From: Micractinium sp. NFX-FRZ
Taxonomy: Eukaryota; Chlorophyta; Trebouxiophyceae; Chlorellales; Chlorellaceae
Reading direction: 5' to 3'
NCBI GenBank assembly: GCA_029339195.1
Contig: JAPTJF010000010.1
Span: forward strand, 62,001 to 126,000
Length of the DNA stretch: 64,000 nucleotides
A program made the position numbers and the translations under genes. Below, one piece after another: positions 32,501 to 48,789 of the stretch. How positions within the stretch are numbered: the first letter of the stretch is position 1; each line of letters begins with the position of its first letter. The notes below the pieces were generated by a model. That model searched no databases, was not told the origin of the DNA, and saw only the letters and a program-made list of their open reading frames with translations.

Positions 32501-33916
32501 TCTACAGCGGCCAACAAGACAGAACCTGAACCTTGATAAACCAGAGCCCTCTCACCTCTTCAAGTGTGTCGTAAGGACTGCCAGCCACCGCCAGCAGCTC
32601 ATCCCCCGGCCTGCACACCGTGGGGCAGGGGCTGGGGCAGGTGGGGGAAGGGGAGGCAGCAAGGCACACATGCCTGCGGCATGAAGCGGTGAGCAGCCCA
32701 TCTCACAGCTACCTTGACGGATCCAAGTCAGTATCAAAACCTGCAGCACCCACCTGAGGCAGCCAAAGAGGGCGCTGGAGATGGCGTGGGTGCCCGACAC
32801 AAACTGGATGCGCACCGCAGCCGCCTCGGCACCCATCACCTCCGCCACCACGTCATCCAGGGCAGCACGGCCCAGGTCGCCGTGACCATAGCCTGCGATG
32901 GAGGGACGGCAGCAGGTCATGAAGGAGGCAGTGTAGTGGGGGGAGGGTCAGGGGGGCAGCAGTGGCAGGGTGGTGGGGATGCAGGCAGGGGCAGGGGCAG
33001 CGCCAGCCGAACCCGCAGCACTGTGTTTGCTGCCCCCTGCATCGGCTGGAAGCCAAGCTCCTGTGCTGGAAAGCGAGCCACGCTTGCCTGCCGCCCGTGC
33101 CAACAATTCCGGTCGCCCACTCCGCCCTCCCACCCACCCGTGCTGCCTGCAAAGTGGTGGGGGCCGATGCGCTGCCGCCGCATCGCCTGCTGCACACGCT
33201 TCAGGTTTGCATGCACCATGCGGTCAATGTCGGCAAAGAGGGGGCGCACCTCGTCTGCCGCCGACCACACCTGCATAATGGCGGCATGCACATTAATGTG
33301 TATCATGCACAGTGTCATTTTGGTCAATGTTACCAACCATGGGATGCACACTTCCAGCTAACGTCCGCCGACGTGTGTGGCCACGTGAGCATGTGCGTAA
33401 GTGGGCAGGCAGGTGCGAGGGGAGCGAGGCGAGTGTTCGAAAGTGTGCAGCTGTGTGCACGTACCAGAACCCAGGAGCACGCTGGCTTAGCTGGGGAAAG
33501 AGGCGGCCTACTGTTGCTGCAGTGCACACACCAGCGCCCGCGTGCCCTGCCCTGCCGGTGCCAGCACCAGCGCAAAAATAGCAGTTGCCATACTTTGCGG
33601 TGTCCCCCAGGCTTACCAGCTCAGATGCGTCCATCTGCTGCTCCTGCTCTGTCTCTGCCATGGGTGGCGCCTCTAGCACCGCAGCAGCGGCCGCGCCGCC
33701 TGCCAGGTCGCCGCTGGCCCACTTGGTGCGGTTGGCGCTCCGCCCCTCGCCCGCTGCCGCCACCTGCCGCCGCTGCGCCTGGAGCCCGCATGGCCGCTGG
33801 TTTGCGCGCTGCGCGCGAGCTCCTGGGGCGATATTGGTGCCGCTGGCGGCCGGCCTAGTGCCGCTGGCTGTGCTGCTGCTGTGCGCCATGTGCGGCTGCA
33901 TCGCCAGGACCCGCAT
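29540..33916 (-). CDS. PLP-dependent methionine gamma-lyase/aluminium-resistance family protein, 12 exons
   Basis: Exons in transcript order: 33916-33617, 33270-33138, 32892-32754, 32610-32556, 32242-32116, 31789-31732, 31531-31420, 31219-31036, 30591-30460, 30312-30220, 29995-29877, 29626-29540; 512 residues. It follows the bacterial-type Met_gamma_lyase family end to end: HHFAGSTGYGHGDLGR, FVSGTHAI, PGDELLAVAGSPYDTLEE, VQRSCGYALRP, VVVDNCYGEFTD, GSLIKNGGG (PLP lysine K320), LTAPGIGTDAG, GLWLAPQMVGEA, TPGYGDEV and AELSADGPIRPPYVVY. The reaction in algae is not settled; family members are annotated as cystathionine or C-S lyases. The first ~95 residues are not part of the family core. They are Ala/Arg/Ser-rich, consistent with an organelle targeting peptide. 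It shares a 542-bp divergent promoter region with the helicase gene. Two introns hold fossil copies of the next exon start. Confidence 0.93.
30851..31033. repeat. 63-bp minisatellite, about three copies
   Basis: The word TCCCTTCCCCACCC recurs at about 30851, 30914 and 30977, with the following CCCAGCCCTCCCTCCCCCGCC block conserved. The array fills most of an intron of the PLP-enzyme gene and ends right at the donor at 31035, so the pre-mRNA carries a G-rich tract just after the 5' splice site. Confidence 0.85.
31281..31305 (-). repeat. Fossil copy of exon 8 start of the PLP-enzyme gene
   Basis: GGTCGGCGCCCACATGCACTG followed by CAG repeats the acceptor and first codons of the real exon at about 31208-31222, with a few inserted bases between CAC and CTGCAG. 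It lies about 80 bp away inside the preceding intron. Confidence 0.75.
32290..32341 (-). repeat. Fossil copy of exon 5 start of the PLP-enzyme gene
   Basis: In transcript orientation, GTGCAG is followed by a sequence that would encode VLGLRGTPGIGSLAN, nearly the same as the real exon 5 start VIGLRGTPGIGSLAD at 32242. The copy's acceptor is at 32339, 96-97 bp upstream in the transcript. After about 48 nt the copy diverges. Confidence 0.9.
32352..32372 (+). repeat. GT dinucleotide microsatellite
   Basis: A run of about ten GT units in an intron of the PLP-enzyme gene, immediately beside the fossil exon copy. Confidence 0.9.
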
Positions 33917-34458
33917 TGTTCGCAGCAGCCCTCACAAACGACCCTGTGGGGTTGGTCCCACAAATCAAACGGCCTGGATAATGCATGCAGCCACAAAATA
34001 GGTCCTTCCAAGAGCGCGCGCCAGGTGGCATTCTTCCGAGACTGGGAGCTCTCCGAGCCTTGAGATTGCACCGCCGTGTTGTGTATTTATTGAAAACCAA
34101 GCGACCGGTACAGTGCCGCCTCTCGCCACCTGATCGCGGACTTTGCAATCGCCCCTCGACTCTCTCTGCGGCTTGCTGTGCTGGAGGCAGTGTCATTGTA
34201 TACCAAGATCATCCCGGAGAAGGCGGCGGTGAGCAAGCGAGGAAGGAGGGGCAGAGGCAGCAGCGGCGGCGGCAGCACTGGCGGTGCCGCTCAGAGCAAG
34301 CCTGGCCTTCGCTTGCCACCTGACACAGACCAATCGGGGGCGGCACCATTTGCTTTTTGCGCTGCATCCTGCGTGCTTGACCTCTCTGCACCCTCACCCT
34401 TGTAGGCGCCCGCAGCGTGTAGACCCCACAGCGCGTCGCCGCCGCCCGAGCCGCCGTT
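33917..34458. promoter_or_regulatory. Divergent promoter region of the PLP enzyme and helicase genes
   Basis: 542 bp separate the divergent start codons at 33916 (-) and 34459 (+). The interval includes an AT-richer core around 34070-34110 (TTATTGAAAACC) and a GGC/AGC-rich repeat stretch near 34245-34290. No clear TATA box can be assigned to either gene. A GTGAGC word at 34229 followed by a pyrimidine-rich stretch and TAG near 34405 could be a 5' UTR intron of the helicase. Confidence 0.45.
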
Positions 34459-41618
<7,160 letters not shown>

Positions 41619-42409
41619 CGGCCCTTTGCTGCTGCAAAGACGAAGTGCAAACGCGCAGGCAGCGACGAAAGCTGCAGCCACAGCAGCGGGAGGGCAGCGC
41701 CCCGGCAAGCCACCCCTGCAGCTGCAGCGCTGTGCGGCGCCAGCGCTGTGTGCTGCCCTGCCTTCCCCTCGGCGCGCCCTTTGTCTGCCTGCTTGCGGTG
41801 CGTTCCTTCTTTGCTGCTGTGTTTGCCTGGCCCTCTGTGTGGGCACGCGAGCGGCACGCGAACAGAGACAGCAGAAACCGGGTGCGCAAGGGGGGACACG
41901 CCAACCGGCAGGGGCAGGGGACCCACGGCGCCACCGGCTGCCGGTGGAGCACGGCCGAACAGCAGACCGCAACCGGGCAGCCAAGCCCGCCCACCCAGCG
42001 CACACCCACACCACCAGGCAACCCTGCCAGAGCGCCCGCCTGAGCTCGCCCACCCACCCAGCCCGCCACACACACACAGAGGCTGCCCCACCCAGCCAAC
42101 CCAGCCAGCAGGAGCAAGGCCGCTTCCTGCTAAGAGCAAACCGCTACACTTGGCAGCTCAGCCTCAGCCAGTAAACCAACCACTGCTGCCTGATCCTGGG
42201 TTGATTGCAACAGCGGCCTTACAAGGCGGCAGGCAACGGCGGCCTAAAGAGGCGGCTGGGATCGGCAAGGGGAGAGGGCAAGGGGAGGTGCAAGGGGGGG
42301 GAGTACAGCAGTGCAGAGCAGGGAAGTGCGGAGCGTGAGCATGCAAAATTGGCGAGCTGTGGGGGTCGTTGGGTTTGGGTTCGGGGGTGGGGCAGCACAG
42401 GCGGGGGCC
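41619..42409. other. Convergent intergenic region
   Basis: This lies between the helicase stop and the acetate-transporter stop. A TGTAA on the minus strand at 42219-42223, about 190 bp past the transporter stop, is a good poly(A) candidate. No gene seen. Confidence 0.55.
42219..42223 (-). terminator. Candidate TGTAA poly(A) signal of the acetate-transporter gene
   Basis: Minus-strand TGTAA about 190 bp beyond the TGA at 42410. Confidence 0.45.
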
Positions 42410-44153
42410 TCACGCCTTGGCGGCGGTGCCGGCCTCTGGATCCACAAAGCGCTTGGTGCCAAAGTCGCCCAGGGACACCTTGTTGACGGGCTTCAGGGGC
42501 CACACGGGCAGGATCTGCTTGCCGTACACGTCCTGCGGCAGGGACAGGAGGCAGGGGGTGGGGTCGGGTGAGTGCTTGCATTGTTGTGTGCGCAGGCGGA
42601 GCGGGGTGGGGGCTGGGGCGAGCACAATGGAAACAGGCCCCAGCAATCCATCGAGAGCAGTAGCATGCATATCCCCCGCCTATCAAGCCTGCACAGGCTC
42701 TACGCCACACCACCCACGCACCCCCGCCCAGGCCCTGCACGCAGCCCACCCACCTTCATGAGGGCGGCGGTGCCGTCGTAGAAGGCTACGGCAGCCACCA
42801 TGAAGCCCCAGCCGCCGGCAAACTTGGTGAGGGTGACGCGCTCGTCAGAGGTGCCCACGCCGCCGGCCAGCAGCCAGAAGAGGACGGAGAGGGAGAAGAA
42901 GAGCCAGCAGGTGACGACGTTGGTGTGGAAGGTGCACAGCCAGAGCAGGAAGGTCTGCGGGGGTGGGGAGGGGGAGGGGCGGTGCGGGGTGAGGGCGGTG
43001 CAGGGAGGCGGGGCAGGGGGCTGAGCAACAAGGCCATGCGCGGGAGCCAAGGGCGTCCCAAAGAGGCAGGCAGAGCACCAGCGGGCAGCAGGGCAGCATC
43101 AGCCAAATCGGCCCCAGCACAGCAGGCGGGCAGGCAGAGGGCAGGAGGGTGGGTCGGCTCACCAGGATGCCCCACAGGGTGAGCATGAGGCGGTCGCCCT
43201 TCTCGGGGGTGGGGCCAAACACCTTGCCGGCAGACAGGGTGGTGAAGATGGCCAGGGACATCCAGAAGGCGCCATAGCTGTTGGAGGCAGGGGAGGGGCA
43301 GGGCAGAGGGGAGGGAGGGTGAGGAGGGGGCTCGAGAGGAGGCAGAGGCTGGGCGGGTGTGCGAGCGGCAGAGGCGGCAGGCAAGAGCGTCGTCCTCCCC
43401 TTCCCCAAACCCAACCCAACCCACACCCGCCCCACGCGCTCACCAGCAGAAGGCGACGGTGCCGAAGGTGTTGCGGCGCTGGTACTCCAGCAGGCCGGCG
43501 CAGAACTGGGCGAGACCGCCGAAGAAGAAGCCAAAGCTGACGGCCAGCTGACCGGTGCCGGTGGGCTCAGTCAGCTGAGTCTTGGCGCCCTGCAGCAGCG
43601 CGGTGGTGAGCGCAAAGCCATACAGGCCCAGGGGGGCTGCAGGGCAGGGGACAGGGACGGGAGGAGGCGGCAGCAGCATTAGTTTGAGTCGGGCACACGA
43701 GTCGAGGGTCGGGGCGGTGAATTTGCCCTCTTGCGGGCGGCAACCCAAAGGCGGCGTGGGATGTAATGGCCCATGAGTCTCCGTCATGGTCAGCACCATG
43801 CAGTGCAGCAGATAAAAGTACAAATTGCTAATCATGAAACAGGGCGCCAACAACCCAGCTTGAACAGACCCCAGCTGCCCCACGCCACGCCAGCCTGCTC
43901 GGGCGCTTGCAGGCCCTCCTCAACGCAAAGCAAGCCCCACAAATGCGAAATGGGAAACTGTGCAGCTCGGCGCGATACTCGGAGCTGCCAAGGCCACGCA
44001 GCCCCACTTCAGCGCGCGCTCGACGGGCGAGCGATACCCCACAAATGTGGCAATGTACTCACCGGGGTTGGCAGTGGCGGGGTTGACCTTCACGCCGTCC
44101 TCGCTGAGCTGCTGCAGGCGCTGGGCCAGCAGTGCCATGCCGTCCGAGCTCAT
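42410..44153 (-). CDS. Acetate/succinate transporter of the GPR1/FUN34/YaaH (GFY) family, 5 exons
   Basis: Exons in transcript order: 44153-44063, 43636-43444, 43277-43163, 42954-42754, 42532-42410; 240 residues with consistent phases. The signature NPAPLGLYGF is created exactly across the exon 1/exon 2 junction at residues 29-38. The remaining sequence gives about six hydrophobic helices, including FGFFFGGLAQFCAGLLEY, AFWMSLAIFTTL and FLLWLCTFHTNVVTCWLFFS, as in this membrane family of acetate channels/transporters. In Chlamydomonas related GFY proteins are linked to acetate uptake and the glyoxylate cycle. The short hydrophilic N terminus has no targeting peptide features. A TATA box lies about 96 bp upstream of the start codon, unusual among the genes here, and may point to regulated, strong expression (inference). 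Confidence 0.93.
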
Positions 44154-44248
44154 GGTCGCGGGGTGATGGGCTGCTGGACAATGACAGTAGGGAGGAACCG
44201 GAAGACAAAGAAGTGCTGGAATGGGTCGAGATGGGCAGAGGAGAGACA

Positions 44249-44254
44249 TATATA
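44249..44254 (-). promoter_or_regulatory. TATA box of the acetate-transporter gene
   Basis: CCTATATATGTC on the minus strand lies about 96-101 bp upstream of the ATG at 44153 in GC-rich surroundings, a plausible core-promoter distance allowing a short 5' UTR. Confidence 0.55.
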
Positions 44255-45943
44255 GGGAGCTGCCAGCGTGTTTGTCATCCTGCTGTGCCGTGCTATGCAC
44301 AGGTGAGCTGACCAGCTGACTCAGATGCTGACGGCTTGGCGCTTACGTACTGTTACGTAGCCCCGAACTGAGTAGGAAAGATGAGTAGGCGGTGAGACAG
44401 CTCCTCCAGACGTGCTAGCGCAGGGCTTCCAGGCGGCCGTGGGCCTGGCCAGCGCGCCTGAATGATTAAACTCGGCGGCCCCGCTCTCCGCTTCGCAGCT
44501 GTTTGAAAGCCTGGAAGGTGGCCTTTGAAAGGTGGCTGGACTACAGCCTGCTCGCAAGCGACAGCCGGCAGGCTGCCTGTGCCGCCACTGCTGCCGCTGC
44601 CGCCGCCGCTGTGGCCGCTGCCATCTGGCACTTTGGTCCCGCATAAACACATGCCGGCTGGTACATCCCGCCTTTTGCAACGTGCCTTTTGCATCCGCCC
44701 AGGCCAAGCGCTGGGGTGCATTTGCGCATGCACCCCCCCCCCCCACAAGCAGCCCGGTGCAAGTGTGCGTATACCTTACTGCCGCCCGCGACGCTGCTGC
44801 ACCCTGTGCGCCCGGAACGTGCTGCTAAGCTGCCTGTGCATGCACCCCACTTGCGTTTCACAGCAGCTCTGTGCAGCCGCTTTTGTGCTGACGCTCGGCC
44901 GCCCAGAGTATGCATGCTTTACAGCAACATACAACAAGGGCATGGGTTGCAGCAGCGCTGGAATGGAAGGGGTGGGGTGCATGAGCGCTCTGCATGGAGA
45001 GAGTTTGCGTGTGGGCGCTTTGTGCATGGTGCATGAAAAGTGACGCATCTCGCGTCGGCATGAAATGGGCAGGGGGCGCATTCCGTCGACCGTAATGCAG
45101 AATGAAATCAAGGGGGCCACTCAACAACGTGTGTGTGTGTGTGTGTGCACAAGGGCAGGGCCTGCAGGGCTCATAGTAGGGGGATGGTAGGTAGAGAGGA
45201 CAGTAGAGGGCCGTAGTCGAAGAGAAAGGGAGAAGGGGAGTGTGTGGGCAAAGGGGCAGGAGTCGAGATACTTTCTCGACCGCAAGCGTGCGGGGGTGGT
45301 GAGGGGAGGGCCCGGTGCTCGTGAGGAGGCAACCGCACGTGGTGGGCGGGGGCCGAAACCTGGCTCCAGTACTTTAGGTGAAGGGGCGAGCGGCAGCGTT
45401 CTCGCTGGCTCTAGTGCGTGTGGCGGCTCATTGGTGTTTTGAGGGGATGGGCGTGGGAGGGCGTCAAGGGGATGTGGTTTCTGGGTGTCTCTCAAGGATG
45501 CCTAATTTCAGCCGGGGCCAAGCAGGCAGCCTGCGACCATTCGGTGGCACTGGGGGGGAAAGAAGAACCGATGGTGTGGTGCGGCAAGGGGGCAGGACGA
45601 GGGGAAAAGGGGGCAGAGAAAGGCAGCTGGATGTGTGGGGCAAGCAGCGACAGAAGTATCGCCCAGTTGTAGGGTGGGAGTGGTGGAAAAAAATGGAAAT
45701 GAAAGAAAGACAGGGGGCAAGGGCCAAAAAATGAATATATCTGCGAGTGGACATCATGTTTTGGGATGCGGTCGACAGAACTGCATGTGGGCTGAAGGGA
45801 AAGGTGCGGCGGTGAATGGGAGGGTTGCGGTGCGGCGGCAAACCACGGCCGCCTGCCACGCGTGCGCACGCGTTTTATGGTGGGGCTGAGGCACACTGCG
45901 GTGCTTGATGCTGCCTCTGGTTCATTCTTGTGTCTGTGTTTGC
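44255..45943. other. Long intergenic stretch without a recognisable gene
   Basis: I see no exon chain on either strand. The region has lower GC than the genes, G-rich purine tracts on the + strand between 45160 and 45880, and a GT microsatellite at 45129-45147. The upstream regulatory region of the acetate transporter lies at its left end. Confidence 0.5.
45129..45147 (+). repeat. GT dinucleotide microsatellite
   Basis: About nine GT units in intergenic DNA. Confidence 0.9.
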
Positions 45944-46514
45944 TCAGCACCCAGCCCTGCAGCCTCCAGGCTGGGGGCCAAGCAGGCTGCAGGGCGGCGG
46001 CGGCGCCCCGGGGCAGACGGCGGGGTGCGGCAGCGTTGCGCCGCGCGGTGTGCGAGGGCTGTCAATGGGCTCCTCCGATAGAGCTCCAGGGGGCGCCTTA
46101 ATGCGCAGTGGGGTCAGGTTGGCCACATTGAGGGGCGTAAGCGGCCCCAGGCAAGCCTGCGCGTCGGGAAGAGGCGGGAAGCGCACGGTCGGTCAGCGGC
46201 CGGCAGCGCGCTCGCAGCACTATCCCAACGCTGTGCACAGTCAAATTCAGCGGGCAGCTGGACTCGCAGGCGGCTGTGACGACGGGGCTCACATGGCCCT
46301 CCCGCAAACTCACCCGCAACTCCTTCAGTGGCATGAGCGCGTAGATTGGCTTCAGAATTGGCTTGTAAGAGGGCAGAAGAGCGCAAACGCCGTATGCAGG
46401 GGCGGGAAGACGGAGGGAGGTGAACTGTGTGTTGAAAAGACAGGTGGCTGCCAGCGGCCTAATCACATGATGCTGGAAGTCACCCACATCGTCTTCCCCC
46501 ACTGAGCCTCCCAC
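45944..46514 (-). CDS. Doubtful gene or gene remnant, two exons visible
   Basis: Two minus-strand segments look protein-like and join in phase: 46514-46314 (ends YALMPLKELR, donor GTGAGT) and 46156-45944 (begins ACLGPLTPLNVANL, stop TGA). The second contains LSEEPIDSPRTPRG, which resembles Ser/Thr-Pro phosphorylation motifs, and ends in a Pro/Cys-rich tail. I recognise no family. No convincing start codon is seen: the frame opens with GTG, so upstream exons may be missing. It may equally be a chance open frame in GC-rich DNA. Confidence 0.3.
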
Positions 46515-46920
46515 ACATTGCTCCCAACGTTGGTCATAGTGTCAGTTCATGGCTCACGGCGTCAGGGGAGGCACAGTAGGGCCCACCAACGGCACGACTT
46601 GTCGGGAAGGCGAAGGGACACATTCTCCCACGTTGGAACCAGCGCCCCTCCCAGAAGTTTCTAAAGCCTGCCGCTGCACCTCCAAGCAGCCTTACTGCAA
46701 ACTCATCCTCCTGCGGCGCATGTGAGAGCATACAATCGAGTGGCAGCAGTGCGAGCGGGAGCTGCGCTGGTACAGCTGCTGCAATGATTGGCAGCCTGTC
46801 GAGCATCCTCTCTCTCTCTCTATCCCGCAGCTCCCCGGCAACCTGGCGCCAGTCCCCCGCTCTGTGTCCCCTCCCTGTATCTGGCCAACACGCGACGACC
46901 GGCCAGCAAGGGGCGGGTGT

Positions 46921-46925
46921 TTACA
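46921..46925 (-). terminator. Candidate TGTAA poly(A) signal of the mS26-like gene
   Basis: Minus-strand TGTAA about 275 bp past the stop at 47198. Confidence 0.35.
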
Positions 46926-47143
46926 CTTGGCAAGGTGCAGTCGAGTCGTGCGTGGCGCAGCACGCACGAGGGAGTACGCTGCACGGCGGACGAGCCGCAC
47001 AACACACGCAAGCGCAGCCACGCCGCAGCGTGGCCCCAGCAGCTGCGCCGCGGCCGGGGCGCGCCAGCCTCCTCCTCCCGGGGCGTGCTGGTGCCCACAG
47101 CGAGAGCTCCAGCGTCCTTCTCGGCAAGCAAGCGCTCTCTGAG

Positions 47144-47212
47144 CTTGGCGTGCCGGCCCGCTGCTCGGCATGCCGGTGTGCTCGGCGTGCCGGCCCGCTA
47201 CTCGGCGTGCAG
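47144..47212. repeat. Short tandem repeat across a stop codon
   Basis: Units built on GCTCGGCGTGCCGGCCCGCT recur two to three times with small changes. The last unit overlaps the final codons and TAG of the mS26-like gene (47198-47200), so the protein's C terminus lies within the repeat. Confidence 0.75.
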
Positions 47213-48349
47213 GGGCACGGGGTTGTCCAGCGCCTCTTGGATGCGCTGCTCCAGCGTGGACTCCGTCACCCAGTGCACGCTCTGGCGCACCAGCCCCGTG
47301 CGCCGCTGCTCGCGCGCCACCTCCAGGATGTCGGCACGCAGCTCGGCACGCTGCAGCCGCGCCGCCTTGGCGGCGACCTGCGGGCGGGGGGCGGGCATGG
47401 GAGCGGGCAGTGCGGGGGGTGAGGGGCAGGGGGTGTGGGGGCATCAAGAGCGTCTGCCCGCAGCTGCGCACGTGGCAGAGGTCTGCCGTGGCGGCTTCCT
47501 GCGGGCGGGAGGAAGGAACTGGCATAAAGCACCAGCAGCATGCAGCAGCGGTGACATGAGCAACAGCAGCATGGAATCGGTGCGTGGCGATGGGCAGAGA
47601 GACGGCATGCAACCGGCTGCGGCAGCACCACGCAGCCGGCTTGTGGCAGCTGCAGCAGCGGCAGCGGGGCGCTCCGCTGGTGCACCCGCCACCCACCCGC
47701 ATCTCCCGCTCCTGCGCCTGCTGCACTTGGTATGCCTCCAGCCGCGCCACCTTCTCCTCAAGATCATGCTGCGCTCGCTGCGCCCTGGCAGCCTCGCGAG
47801 CCTCCCTGCAGGGGGGGTGGATTGGGGGAGGCGTGGCATGAGGCGACGCGGCACCTCCAGGCGTGGCATGAGGCAGCGGCACGTGTCCAGGCGGGTAGCG
47901 GGTAGACGGCGACGCCGCCTGGCAGTGACGCCGTGGTTGTGCTGTCCTGCTGTCATGCACAACCCCAACTACACATGAAATTGGAAAGCAACGTGATGCT
48001 GGCATGAAGGGTGCCGGCCTGCTTTGAACAACCAGTGCGCGTGCCTCCTGCCGCCGACGGCTGCCGCCCCGCCCCGCCCCCGCGCTCACCGCTCTGCTTT
48101 TTCCTGCGCTGCCCGCGCCGCCTCCTTCTCCTCCCGCTCCTGGGCCCACTGCTTGCGAAGCTCGGCCAAGGATGACTCGAACCCCTTGCGCTGCTTGGCA
48201 AATGCCACTGCTGCTGCCTGGTCGGCCATCCCACGAGCCTGCTGCGCGCCGCCCGCCGTCTGCGCTTGCTGGTGCCATTGTAGCAGCGACAGCAGCTGCT
48301 GCTGGCAGCGCTGCCCTTGCCGCAGACGCTGCAGCGCGCCGGTGCTCAT
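47198..48349 (-). CDS. Coiled-coil protein resembling mitoribosomal small-subunit protein mS26, 4 exons
   Basis: Exons in transcript order: 48349-48090, 47805-47697, 47498-47472 (27 nt), 47377-47198; 191 residues. The N terminus (MSTGALQRLRQGQRCQQQ) has Arg and no acidic residues, fitting a mitochondrial presequence. Residues ~55-155 are a charged helix with many Glu, Arg and Ala residues. The end, WVTESTLEQRIQEALDNPV, resembles the C-terminal motif of mS26 (an Ile/Thr-x-Asn-Leu-Glu-x-x-Ile-Glu-x-Ala-Leu-x-Asn/Ser-Pro pattern). mS26 is a small coiled-coil protein of similar length. The assignment rests on this pattern only; another organelle coiled-coil protein is possible. The 27-nt exon is needed to join exons 2 and 4 in phase. 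Confidence 0.6.
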
Positions 48350-48789
48350 GCTGCTGTGTGCCGAAAGCGCGAAAGCGAGGGCTGCCGAGGCGTGGATGTG
48401 AAGCGGGAGGTCGGCGCTTTAAGATTTTGGGCGGATGAGGGTGGCGTGTTTGGGTTGATGTGGGGTGCCGGCCGCCCGCCGCCCATGCACTGGCGGCAGC
48501 GGCAGCGCGGCTGGAAAGTGGTCCCTGCTGCTGTGCCAGCCCTGGGTGTATGTCCAGCAAGGCTTGTCGAATTGCAGACACCGAAGAGTGCGAGAGGACA
48601 TGACAAGCGAATGAGGAGCGCAGCATGAAAGCAGTTTGCAACAGCAGAGACGTGTGCTTCACACAGGCCGGAACAGGGGAGAAAATGAAAGCGGAGGCAT
48701 GCACAATCACATTAGCATGCCAAAGCTTGCTCATGCAGCTGTATGCGCCATGTGCCCTCGGCAGGTGGCCCGCGCACGTCTCGCTGCCG
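48350..48789. other. Spacer between two minus-strand genes
   Basis: Promoter and 5' UTR of the mS26-like gene and 3' UTR of the acyltransferase gene. No gene seen. Confidence 0.5.

Noticed and set aside
46692..48734. 680-codon open frame on the minus strand
   Set aside because: It runs through introns of the mS26-like gene and low-complexity DNA; only parts overlap real exons. Long open frames are expected by chance at this GC content.
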